Below are positions 32,831 to 45,400 of a DNA stretch of 64,000 nt, one piece after another. Both the position numbers and the translations under genes were made by a program. The notes beneath the pieces were generated by a model. It was not told where the DNA came from and did not search any database. It saw only the letters and a program-made list of their open reading frames with translations. Positions within the stretch are counted from its first letter, which is position 1, and each line of letters begins with the position of its first letter. This stretch comes from Rhinopomastus cyanomelas (Eukaryota; Chordata; Aves; Bucerotiformes; Rhinopomastidae): positions 62,001 to 126,000 of the forward strand of contig VXBP01004612.1 in assembly GCA_013400115.1 (NCBI GenBank). The letters are read 5' to 3'.

Positions 32831-34979
32831 TTTTGCTTCTTTCCTAGAGGAGGGCTCTGTCAGCAGCGCACTAGCGAGGCGAAGGCAGCGTTTGGCTCAG
32901 TGGTTTATTACCTGCCTAGCACGCAGCAATACAGTAACAGCCAGCGATCACAGACGCACAAAACGCGTTTCAAACAAAACCACGTTTCATTACAACAGCT
33001 TTTTCCTCGTGGCGAACGGAACGAGCCGGTGTTTCAGAGCAGCTGCGACGGCGTTGGGCCCTCAGGTCAGGCGGCAGGGGAGGTCCTGCGAGGCCCCCTC
33101 CGGGAGGTTTTTACAGGCCGCGTCCCCACAAGACCACCCTGGCATCACTCCCCTGCCCTGGGAAACCGGGCCAGTACCAGAACCACACGGAGCTAGTAAA
33201 CAACAACCCAACTTCAACTCCAGCACTGACTGCCTGGTCTGTTCCCCTGCATCCAGCGCAGGTGCTAAATAAGGCAGCTGTAACAGCATATAAAATTGAA
33301 GTCTGTCCTACGATTACACAACCGGAGGTGCTCCCGGAACAGCCAGGCTCACCGCAAGCCGCTGCAGAAACACCTGTGCATGAAAAGGAAGGCCCACCGG
33401 TGTGCCAAACCATGAGTATTTGCAATTCCAGTACACTGAAACAGATACAGATTCTGTTTCTATAAGGCTGACAAAGAGAAAAAAACCAAACAAAAAAACA
33501 ACCCACAAACTTGCATCATTTTACTGGTACAATTCTACAGCAGTCCTCAACTGCTAGTTTGGACAGCAGTCTGGTGTTAACACCTCACCATCAAATAAAG
33601 ATCACTGCCTGGGTAGGGTATGTCTGTCTTACCTGAGCAAGCTGTTTCTGACCAAATGCTCAAAATGCAATTTTTTTTATGTTCTTCCACCAGCAGTATG
33701 TTTGATATGCTGCTATTGATTATCTCAAAAGGCGGTCAAGACTCACTGACAGTTGTTGACTGATCTCTGTGATTTAGTCATTGACACTAAAAATCTGTCG
33801 GGCAACACTAGGCTCTATACTTGCTTTTCTCATGTCATACCCAGAACATGGACAAGGAAAGTCCACAGCTGAGCTAGCTGTTATTAAGGCTGTCACCTAA
33901 CTAGTAAAAAATCCAGTGAAGTAAGACATCTGAAATCTCTCGTGACCAAATTGATGAAGCGTGCCTGAGCGTGCAGGACAGAAGGTGAAAGGCAGGTGAG
34001 AGAAAGCAGACCGAATTTGTTGTTTTATGAGACCACTGGTTAACACTCAAGCACTACAAAACCCACCAGAGCTTACATCTGACACCTCATCAAAACAAAG
34101 CTTTGACAAGAGGCTTGGAGGTTGGAGGCAAGAAGGACAGAAGTCTTAAGAATCCTTTTTGCCCAGGAATGAATTGCGCTCATGAGATGCAGCACAGGAA
34201 CACAAACTGAGGCTCCAACAGTGACCAGCACCATTACCGTAACAAAGTCAAGACTCATTTCCACAGGTCAAGGTCAAACCAGATCATTCTGAAATTTAAC
34301 ATGTTTAACTGCAAAAACAAGAAAAGGCCTCAAGGTAAAACAGCCTCTCAGAGATACAAAATGAGATGGGACTGCCAAGACAGGAGTCTTGCAGGAAATG
34401 CAGTAGTCAAGGCATGAAAAGTTCAATTCTGACAGGTTTACTGTGTGCCTGTGGATTAGCAAGGTTGTTTTGCACTTAAAGGAGTGACGTGCATGTGGCA
34501 GAAACAAAACAGCTTATGATGAGCCAGATCACAGCATTCAAACACTAGAGAAAAGTGGCAAGACAACATGAAGATCAGCAGGTAAGCTTTAGACAAAGCT
34601 CAGCTACAAAAAGTTGAGAAATAAAGCACAGATAAGGGCACAAATAAGAGTTTAACTTGAAAAATCAGTTCATTTCTTTTCAGAGAGTACAAATACACTG
34701 TGTTAAGACAAGGGAAAACACAGAAGAGCCGGTAGATACAGATCCACTTTTCATTGTGCTCACAGAGATCGCTAAGGCCTGGTGACATGACAGCATGACT
34801 GTTGTAACAAGAAAGACAACAGGATGGGAGATCAAGGCAATGCTATAAAACGTAGACTGTTACGGTACCATGGCACAAAACTCTTCTGCCCCTAAGTGGG
34901 CTTCTAGCAAAAGTCCAGAGGCTTAATCAGAACACAGCACAGGAGACACACAAAATGTGAAATGCTTGATGATGCATTT
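32831..34979. other. ABITRAM-SLC39A6 intergenic region or distal 3' UTR
   Basis: No coding exon recognised on either strand, in particular nothing like ELP1. The first 300 bp remain GC-rich. A - strand AATAAA at 32904-32909 could end a long SLC39A6 transcript here. Confidence 0.55.
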
Positions 34980-36281
34980 CACATCAGGTAATGCACCCTT
35001 ATTTTATTTTATTAGTGGTCATCTTAGAGATGAGAGCTCAGTACCAGAACAGCTTGTAGTGATGGAAAGTTAAGTTAGTTTCCAAAAAGAGAGGCCTGTT
35101 TCTTCTCTCCCAACAGCTGCTCACCAAGCAAAGAGATACACAGGTTCAGACCAGTACGGATCTGGGGCAGCTGGTAAGACCCTCACCACATCTTTAATGT
35201 GCTGCTTCCCTGTATCTACTGTCAGAGGAATGTAGCCGCGTTGGATGTCTGAGCTGTAGTTGCTAAGAATGTAACTGTTTTGCAAGCACAGGTTTGTGTG
35301 CAATCACACCGAGCGCAGGAGGAGACAGTTCTCCCACTCAGCTCATTTCCCAAAGTGAATCAACGCTTCACTGAAGGAAGCTGTTGCAGTAAATGACTGT
35401 TTGTCTCAGCTGGTAGCAGTCCTCCCTTTGATATCAAACAGACTACAATACACCTTTGCCATTTCAGGCAGTGCAAATGGGATAACGCATGACTTTAGAA
35501 GTCTTTTTGATGGAGTTTGCATATATTAGAGCTAGAAGATTGCTTTTACAGTCTAATGGCTCTACTTTTGATGCTGATTTGATAAAAGAATAAAGAGAAC
35601 TCACATAAGAAGGGATGAAATTAGTAAAGCATTTGGTGCAAACACTTCAAACAGGATGTTTGTACTAACAAAATTAACCAGAAGAATCCAGAAGCTACTG
35701 AGAGAAGGACCACCACAAAAAGGACAGAGTGGTTTCATCTGCCACTCTGAGTAAACTAGGTGGATGCAGAAGTTTCTACTAGTTTCGACCACTATAATAG
35801 TTTCTACCACTATAAACACAATATCCACTATATATCGTCTTGGTTTATGCTGCTTACTGCAATTTTGTCCACTGACTTTGTGCCAAAATAAAAACCACTG
35901 CCACCTTATTTCTTTAAACAAATGAAAGTAAAAAAAAGTTATATTACATACAGTAAATAAATTTACTACAAAAAAACCCCACACAACCCCAAACCTTAAA
36001 CATACCCCTAGACAATACTCCTTGAATAGATTTGGCATTTCCACCAGATTTTACTAAGTAAAACCTTTCCACAGTACCGTATGCAATGCTAAATCCTAAG
36101 CAGAAAAAACCCACTTACAATGTTCGTTCCTACCAGGGGGAGAAGGGAGGGTGGGACTCAATAACAAAGCACAGCAATACAAACATCTAGTCTATAGCAA
36201 ACTTACCTCTCCATTACAGAACTTAATAGAAAAACCTACCACTTTTAATTTAATACCAAGCTCTATTGTTGGCAGCCAGGA
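34980..36281 (-). other. SLC39A6: SLC39A6 3' UTR, proximal end
   Basis: AT-rich non-coding sequence after the stop. Overlapping TTTATT motifs at 35003-35013 (AATAAA twice on the - strand) give a 3' UTR of about 1.3 kb. Another - strand AATAAA at 32904-32909 would give about 3.4 kb and end some 180 nt before the ABITRAM start codon. Confidence 0.5.
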
Positions 36282-36434
36282 CTACAGGTTTATGCTGAAT
36301 ACAATCTTATGTTCAAATACAGAGATAAGCAGCATTATCCCAAAACCCAACAGAATCCCAGCGTTCTGTAACAGGAAGTATCCCCAGCGGCTACATCCAT
36401 GATCACTGGCATCATTGTGGAGCATTTCGGGCAC
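36282..36434 (-). CDS. SLC39A6: SLC39A6 exon 10, terminal
   Basis: Residues 658-707 (VPEMLHNDASDHGCSRWGYF to HKIVFSINL), including the last helix; TAG at 36282-36284. Acceptor ctgttttag. Confidence 0.95.
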   Translation of the reverse strand: MPEMLHNDASDHGCSRWGYFLLQNAGILLGFGIMLLISVFEHKIVFSINL

Positions 36435-39400
36435 CTAAAACAGACAAGAAAGTATTAAGTGCCTTCAAAATAAACAGTTATTTCAAACCCAGTTCTTCAA
36501 CCACAAGGCAGGAGGTAGCAGTGTTACTCCTCTAGTCTTTCCTGCTGACTGCATTAATTCTGTTCCTGGAATTAGGCATCACTGAACATGAGCAACATTA
36601 TCAGTCTACTTTCATATTTAGAGACAATCTGTAGTGCTCTAATTACTGTTTTCCTTATAATTATGCTGATGACTAAGGCAGCCATTTACTCAGGATGTGA
36701 TTATTTACCAACTGATTTAATCAAGACACACCCAAGAATTTTATCCTTAAGACGACAGCTAAGCTTTCACAAACATTCACCCAATACTTTGTACTTGTGT
36801 ACAAACATGCTTCTGAGCTACAGGAAAAGGTTTTGATACAATTCTACCTTCATCCCAAGCAGCAGTGAAGATTTAATGCAAAAGCCCAAGCACATCTGGT
36901 GATGCCAGTAGCATTCAGACCTTGCAGTCTCATTGGCTACCTGCTCCACTGGCCACTCCCAGATGCACATCAACTCAGCTTCTGCTTGAACCGCCTCTGT
37001 TTCACAGCTAAGGGAAAAGCAGCCTTATTGCAGGAATCTAAATAAAAGCAATCTTCCACCTAAGCATTTAACTGAGCCCTCACACTGTGTGCTCATCAGC
37101 ACCTGCAAGCACAGAAAAACTGAAACGAGGGAGGAAGATGGAAGAATTTATTTTGGGCTCACAATATAATTAGTGTTAATTCTTAAACTACGTTATATAA
37201 AACTGACGCAGGTCCAGCCACTTACCATATCCACGAGCGCCACGTACATGAACAAGCCAGCAGTAAGTGCAAATATCCACATGGAAACGTTGTCTGCGTA
37301 GTGACCAATAAGAATCCCAGTCGCCATCCCAAGATAGGCCAGCATAGCCGACAGAGCATTATAGAGAACGGCCTGCCTGACGGTCATTCCGGCTTTTAGA
37401 AGTACCGCAAAATCTCCTGTATCAAGGAAAACCAACAGAGTTTTCATCCTCAGGTCACTACTGCAGCATTCACAGGCTCTCCTCTTACTTAGGAGGTTAC
37501 TAAGCTATTTTAAGGCTGTCATCTGCCTGGTTTTTCACCTTCACAAAACCAGAAATCAAAAGAGGACAAAAAAATTAAGAAGCTCATGTCAAGAACATCA
37601 CAGCAAGCACTACATTTATAACCTGAAAGCACAGGGATTTTTGGAAGAAGCAGCTTTTAATGCTGCTTGCACTGTACTGGTTTATAAACTCCACTAAGTG
37701 AAATTCAGTGTTCCATTTCTGCAGAATTGAAGGGCAAGCAAACTTCTTTCCTCACTCTAAACACCAGGTATGACTGTGGCCATGATTCAACAGTTACAAA
37801 ATTCAGCTTCATTCCAAGTTAAACTAGCTCTTGAAAACTTTTGACGAGCTGCCCCGCAAAAGGGCCAAATGCTACATTTACAATGTAAGACATGTGCACT
37901 CCCATGAGAAACTGTGGTCATGAATTTAAACCACTTCAGCTGGAAAAGCAAACTAATTCTAGGAAAGATTTCTGTGCCACAGCAGAAAAATCACTTGTAA
38001 TTCACCAAAGTGCACCTGTAAGCACCTGCAGCATATGGAAACAACCAAGGTCTTACCTAGCTCATGAGGTAATTCATGGCAAAATACAGCCACAGAAGTG
38101 CTTAAACCACTAGATAACCCCTCAGTAAAGGCTGCTCCTGTGAAGAGATGGTAAAAGAAAAACCAAAACGTTACTCATTTTCAGACACTGAGTACAGAAG
38201 CAGTGTTGCACGTGCTTGGATCGGATCACGACATTAATTTTTAAGTGCTGCCACAAGCATATGAAACCTGAACAGTCGCCTATGATTCATCTTTCAAAAG
38301 CAGAAGTAACGCTTAATCCTCCTATTAAAGCCAACCAAATTTCACTTATTTCTGAATAATGTCAACCTTCAACAACAGAACCTTCACATAAAAGGGTCAT
38401 AAGTAGAAACACTGTCAGAAGAGACACTATTTTGAAGATACAAAGGGAAGAAGGCAGTCAGGTGCTGAAAAAAGGGAAGCCAGTTCAGCAGTTAGAGGTT
38501 GTACAGCCACGTGAACATCAGGAGTGAAAGACGGAACTGTAGGGAGCTTGTACCTATGTGAACTCTCATACATTAAGTGGAAAAAAACCCCCACAACCCT
38601 ACAAAACCTCTTTTAACAAGTCCAGCAGTCCTCATCTTTCTTGTTTTCTCCACTCCTCCTGTTGCTTTCTTTTTTCCTTATTTGACAGCACTTCAGAAGG
38701 AAGCAGCACACAGCACAGCAGGGCTGAGTAGCTGAACCACAGCTCCCACACAGCACAGGAGGTGCCAGGCTGGCTGGGGAGTCTTGCTGAGAAGTGCCGC
38801 AGAACTACATCCAGCTTCCTCTTGAGCTGCTCCCAACAGTGTGCCAGTAGACAAGGTGCTGCCAATAGGCAAAGAGGCACGAGGCCATGTTGCAGTAGAT
38901 ATCATGCAAGGAACCCCAGAACACTGCTAAAAGAGGAAGCACTACAATGGTGATGACACCAGAGGAGACAATACCCTCTCTCTGCTGGACTTGCCACCCC
39001 CGGTACTCCAGCAGCCTCTACGCAGCTGTAACTGCTGAGGGTGTTCACTGCTCTCCAGGTCTCATTTGGCAAGAAATGGCTGATAGTCTTGCCTGCAGTG
39101 ACAGCAGCAGCAGCAGCTTTACCTCTGGGATGCGTGCTGCGGCACTCCATGAAGGAGGTGCAAGAAATTGCAGGCAGGCATCGCTGGGTGAGGATTAATG
39201 AACAGGAGATTAGGAAAATCTTCAGAAGCAAAAACCCAAGTCCCTTCAGACTAAATAGGAAGGCAAAAATAGGAATATCACTGGAAAAGGAACTCCCAGA
39301 TGGGTGAAATCTGAAAATAGTGAAGGCTGGCAACAGGAAGAGCACTCCAACCTCACCTGCAGCTGCTAATCTAAAGCACGTGGTCATGACCCTGACAGCA

Positions 39401-42400
39401 GCGAGAGCATAAACGGAGTTCTGCCTTGCTCTGAATATTCATTCAGCACACCAGACATTAAGTAATAGATTCTCTTCCATGCTGGATAAAGGGCTGAGGC
39501 AGATCTGCCAACCAGAGTTACTGCCCAGCCCCTGCCTTGATGCTGTGGAGACACCAAAGCTTGTTTGCACTGTCAGGGATACAGAGACTTCCTCCAACAG
39601 ATAGATTACAAGTAATTATATTTTCCCTACCCCCATCTACATAAAAGAGCTGACTTGACTGCAGAGCTCCAGTATAAAACTATGTATGAATGAAGTTCCT
39701 TTTGCCTACCAAGTCTCTCGGTCAAGATCAGAGTAAAGAGTACCACTGGGAACAGAGTCACGAAAAAGCAAGAAGGGGACAAGGCTACCTGTGAACAGCC
39801 ATATAAGACACCACCATGTCCGTGAGAGTTCTCAGCTGTGAAGGTAACAGCAGTGGACACACAATGCAGAATGTTCCTTAATTACATTGGTGATAGTTGT
39901 CTCAACACAAATGATAGAAGAGGCAGCCAGGATGAGAGTCCTTGACACGCTGCTCACAAGTGAGCAAGAACTGATGGCAAACACAGCAAATAGTGTCTTC
40001 ACCTCAGGTGAACATGATGTAACCAAGTTCAGGATACAAAAGGAGGCTGGTAAAGGAAGAAGCAAAATTAGGACTTTCAGTTTTTGAGGCAGTGTTTGAG
40101 ACATTTAAGGAATGACTATGGAAAACTTGAAGACTAGGCAAACAGAAATGAAGTTCAAAGAGGAAGAGCAAGAAGTTGTGCATGTGGGACAGAACAACCT
40201 CATGCATTAGTACAAGATAAGAGTTGGCTGGCTAAAAGAACAGCCAAGGACACGAGGATTATGATGGGCAAGTAGATTAAGAGCCAACTTCTGCTCTTGC
40301 CACAGCAGCCTTATGACACACAAGGCCAGCAATATAAGTTCTTATACTCCTCCACTAAGCACTAGTGAAGCTGTTCCTGGGATTATTCCTGGGATTCTCT
40401 GTTTCAGGGTGGACATGAATACTGTCCAACAGAGGCTGACACAATGATCAGAGGTCTACATCATAAGGCTTAAAGGCTTGAGGAAACTAGGTACATTTGA
40501 CCTCCCTTTCCACCAGACTAGGGGATGGCCTAACAGCAGCTTTAGTGCAGTCACAAATAGGAAGGAGCCTGACTCTTAAAAATAGATAAAAAAAAGAAAG
40601 AGGCTGCAAATCCCAATTGGGACATTCAGGCTAGACATAATTTCTCCTGATTAAGGGACTGTAAAGCCACAGACACAGCAGAATCTCTCCATCTGTGGAG
40701 GTTTTCAAGGCTTGGATGTGCAAAGCCAATGTGGCCCAATCCAGAGTTTCCAAAAGCTATTTAAAACAGAGGGTTCTGCTATATGACATCTAGAGGTCAT
40801 CCATTTCTATGGCTGTGAAATCCAATTTAGATTCGATTTCGCAGTCTACACAGTTATTAACAGGTATGTGATGGGAGTTACTGCTACATGACTAGCAAGA
40901 GTTAATTAGTGAACACTCAATCTTTTCTAGGTATGGGTCTGTTCCCACACCTCCAAACATGGCTTCACAGTTTTGGAGTCAGATTCTGAGATGGACAGGA
41001 TAGCTACAGTTATCTTCTACCCACACAGGAGAATTCATCAGCATTCAATCAGGCTTCAGTTTCTGAGATTAGCTAGAGGAAGGCATAAGGTAAATTACCT
41101 TCTCCCATGCCTGCATCCTCAATGTAATAAATAATTAGTAAAGTTGCTCCATATTACTGTATATACAGTGTTTTCCCAGTGTTATCATTTACTAGATAAA
41201 AACCTCTAAAAACCAGCTTTATCACACATAGTAGATATAATTTTGGGAGCATAAAAGGTAAGCCAAACAACACTCAGCTGCCTTGCAAAGTACCTGGGTG
41301 GCTGATTGGGCTGCTGTGTACAGTACAGACACCTAGCAACCAAGGTATGAGCTTAAACAACAGTAATATCTATTTTTATTTTTCACTGCTAAAAGGGTGT
41401 CTTGAAACATTAACAAACTGCAGACTACAATAAATGTATATACGTAAAACATACATAAAATATCTGCACTATCCCCTCTCAAGAACCTGACTAGATAGTG
41501 TCATGGTATCTTAAAATACATTTAGACATTGCTTCTTTCAAAAAAAAAGAGCTAAATATATCTAGGCAGGTTTAGTGTAAAAATAGCATTCTGTATATTG
41601 ATTATTTAGGTGAAGCTACACGGAACACTTCAAATACCAGATAATTCTGTATGGGTTACTAAGCTGTAACTGTTCTGTGCTTTAATAGAAAAATAAGCTT
41701 TTAAATCTTATTCCTACATAATTAGCACACTAGATTCGAGAGAAAAAGTAACTGAGGTTATGGATAACAAATCAAATTAAATAAGTATACCTAAGTGAAG
41801 GGTTACTCTGGCTGAAACCACCTCCACAACATCATTTATGTCTTCATATAAATGCAGGTAAAATGCCATACAAGCAGTATTAGCATTTTACATCATCAGA
41901 TCAATGTTTTTCTATATTTTTGAGCACAACTGAAAGAAACCCCCATTTCCATTAGCCTGAACACACTACGCAGCAGGACTTCTAAAAGCTATTGCTCTCA
42001 CTTGTTCAATAAGCCTTTATTAACCTTCCTTATACTTTTCCCTTTATAAGTCATAGCTCCTACCTGAAACTCCCTAATGCTAAGAGGTAATTGAATCTGT
42101 GTGTCATCTTTATGTAAATCCTCCTCCTTCTATAACATTTTCACTACTGATCTGCTCAAAAACTTACATTCCACACTTCATCTCATTTCATCAGAAATGA
42201 GATTAAATCAGAATGTCTCTTTTCACATTATACTTTGAATTGAATGAATCTGAACTGCAAGTACTGCAGTGAGAAAGTTGTTATTACTGGCTTTTCTCTC
42301 AAACATGAGCGAACTTGTTCCTACAACAGAATTTACAAAGACCAATACTGCTGAACTGACCCCAGTATGCTATATGAGCTGGAAATGGTAATCCAATAGT

Positions 42401-45400
42401 ATTTAAGACTAAGCTTTACAGGTAAAGTCAAAGATCATAAAAAACTTGCATAAGAACTAAAGATCACAGATTTGACTTCACTTTCTATAATTTACTTTAA
42501 CCTTTGGAATTTAAAATACCTGCGAGTCCAAATCTCCCTTTGGAACAAACGAGGGAGTTCTCAAATCTGACCTCGCAGCCAGAAGTACAAGAGACTCAGT
42601 CTGTTGTCTTTGGGATAAAGAAATATATTCACTGAAGCATCGTAAAAGGCTGAACAGCTACAGCAGGGAAGGATGGGGACATGAACAAATAAGGAATGAA
42701 GCAAGACAGATGTCCCGCTTATGCGTAAAATAGGTGTTTGTACCAGTTTAAATTGAATAAGACCAAAACATCACACAAAATCCAACCCCAAAACCAACAC
42801 ACAGAAGAGTTACTATGACACACAACTTTAAGAACAAGATTTAGTTAACTATGATTGGTGTTTAGGATTTTTTTTCTAAATACTTCTCTAACAAGTGAGA
42901 CTGAAACTGTTTTGAGACAGAGTACAGCTCCCTAGGCATGTCTAGTAAGATACTTATCTACACTCCTTTAATTTATACAGACACTTTTAACCTAAGAATC
43001 CACATGAAAGTAATATATAGTGACTTTAGTAGTATTTCCTCCATGAATTATATTTCTGATCCGTAATATCTAGAGTCCTATTAATTAATGCCCTACTCAC
43101 ACATTCCTAGGATCCAAGATAATCACAGACTTTCTCTGGAAGGTTAGTACAAGCACTAGAAGACCTGCAATGCTGGTCTTTAGCAAATGGCAACCTCTGA
43201 GAATGTGATGTGACAGGAATTCTGTGCAAACCTGTAAAAGCACCTTGGAAAGCACAATGTCTTGAACCATGTGTGTTTTGTAGTAAAAGACAAATGCATG
43301 CCCATGTCCCACAGCACAAGGGTCACAGGTTGCCTAATCTATTTGGATACGTCCCATCCCCACCATCAGTAGGGCCTTGGGGAAGCTCACACAGGATGTA
43401 TAAGCAGGGCCCAGCACAGGCAAAGACAGATGTGCAAAGCACAGAACCTGGCCTTGCTGTGTCTAAGTGAGGATGGAAAAGAAATACAGAAAAATGATAC
43501 TGTCCCAAAGTGGGAAAAACAGTTACTTACACGAGACCAAAAAACAAACTTGTCTTAATATTAATCAAAATAAATTGGTGAGCACTTGCAGGCATGAGAT
43601 ACAAAATCAGCTGTGATTCCTAAATCCTGTTTTATAAACTTAGCTTATAAACATTGATAAATACTACCTTTTGTCTTGCTAAAAGTAGGAAATAATGTAA
43701 AGTTTACAGCTATGTGTTTCAGGAAATCTATAAACAAATAATTTCTTTCGTTTGTCAGTGATCTCCAGCTATTAAACTGGAGATTTTTCTTACTTATTCA
43801 GACCTGCTATCAGGTAACAGCTTAGGTTTCAAAAATCCACCACTAATTAGTTACATTCCTAATAAAGAAGAAAGACAGCAAACTTCCCTGCCCTTCCCTA
43901 GAACAAAGCTGCAGTGTCCAAGCTAACACTTACCAATTGCTAGGCCATCACTAAAATTGTGCAGTCCATCTCCCATAATCACCATCCATGCCAGCGTTGC
44001 TATCCCAGCATCTTTCAGTTCTTCACGTGAGTAGCGCTGACTGTGACTGTGGGGGTGATGGTTCTGATGATGATGGTGATGCAGAATATGATGGTAGTCA
44101 TGATGATGATGACTAAGATAATCTGTCTGTCCTAGAGTATCATGTAAGTGAGAATGACACTTGTTTCTACAGCCCCTGGACACATATTCATTGTCAACCT
44201 CCTCTTGATGAGTATGAGCTATCATCACCTCCTCCTCTTCTTGTACAGTTGGCTGCTGAGAAATGAAGGGTGATGGATCTTGAGAGTCTGTCCCTAGATA
44301 ACTCTCAGCCCCTGTTGCAAAAACAAAATAAATAATATGCATTTTTAAAATCACATAGGAAGTTGTGAAGCTACAGTAAACAAGTTGAATAAGCAATGCA
44401 GTAAAAAAATAACTATTAAGTCCAGAAGTTGAGACTAGTACTCCAGTTTCTTGTAACAAAGTTGGCTTCCCCCCCCCGGGGGTTTCACTAATTTTTTTTT
44501 TTTTTAACCAGATTTGGAGATAACTACCAATAGCTCAAAATAAGAAAACCTTTTTTGTTTTGTTTCTGTCTACTACAACCAAAGCAGTCACGACATTATG
44601 GGCACAAATACCTTCTAAAAGGTAAAAGAGCTTTTAATCTAAGACCAAGTGCAATTTAAAAACAACAGCATATGGCTCAATGTCCCAGTTTCACAGCGTG
44701 AAAGCTGTTAGTTCAATTGCTTCAGAAAGGAAGTGTCTGGAAAGCATATGCCATTTACTCTAAAATGAGCTGAAGAACAGGAATGCAGAAGAGGACTCCA
44801 TTGTAGATAATTTTAGGCATAGAAGTTTAAGTTCAAATACCTGAATATTAAACACTTAAAGCCAAACAACAGAGACCACAAAATGCTCTCACATAAACCC
44901 TAGCAGCACACAAAAGTTTGCTGTTTTAGCAAACTCCTAAAAATTGCTAAACTCTTCCCCTGCAATTAATTGAACCAATGCACTTTTTCTGTATTACCAA
45001 CGACTCTGTATTAGTTATAAAGTTATTCTGAAAAACTTAACATGTCTTCTAGCTGCAAGAGCTAGAACAGATACATTGTGAGATGGGTTTTGGCTTACAG
45101 CATGATCTTGAGACTGCAAATGATTGTGTATCCCAACTACTGCAAGGAAATTCTAGGATTCTGGATTATCACCCTTATAAATAAATAAATACTGAAACTG
45201 AAAATCCTGACTTAAGGTACAGAGAAATCTAAATAATGAATCACATGTGCAGCTTCTGAGCAGTCTAAAGAGAAGTGCAGAGGGCAGTAAGTACAGCTGT
45301 ACTTGCAATAGGCATAGCCCAAAGACCTTCACAGAGTATCTTCATCTTCTGCTCTTAAATCCAGAATTAAAACGCTTAAGGTTTGAAAACAGACAATTCA

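Noticed and set aside
32831..34000. Search for ELP1 first coding exon
   Set aside because: No matching frame on the + strand; the 126-codon + frame at 32892 and - frames here resemble nothing known.
35601..36044. 147-codon - strand frame rich in Phe, Val and Ile
   Set aside because: Lies in the AT-rich SLC39A6 3' UTR after the true stop; hydrophobic composition is what AT-rich DNA gives by chance.
38632..39387. Overlapping frames in SLC39A6 intron 7 (up to 161 codons)
   Set aside because: Frames on both strands are compositional; no domain seen and they lie inside an intron.
44469..44496. C9-G5 run followed by T15 as a functional element
   Set aside because: Ordinary homopolymers in an intron, also a common place for sequencing error.
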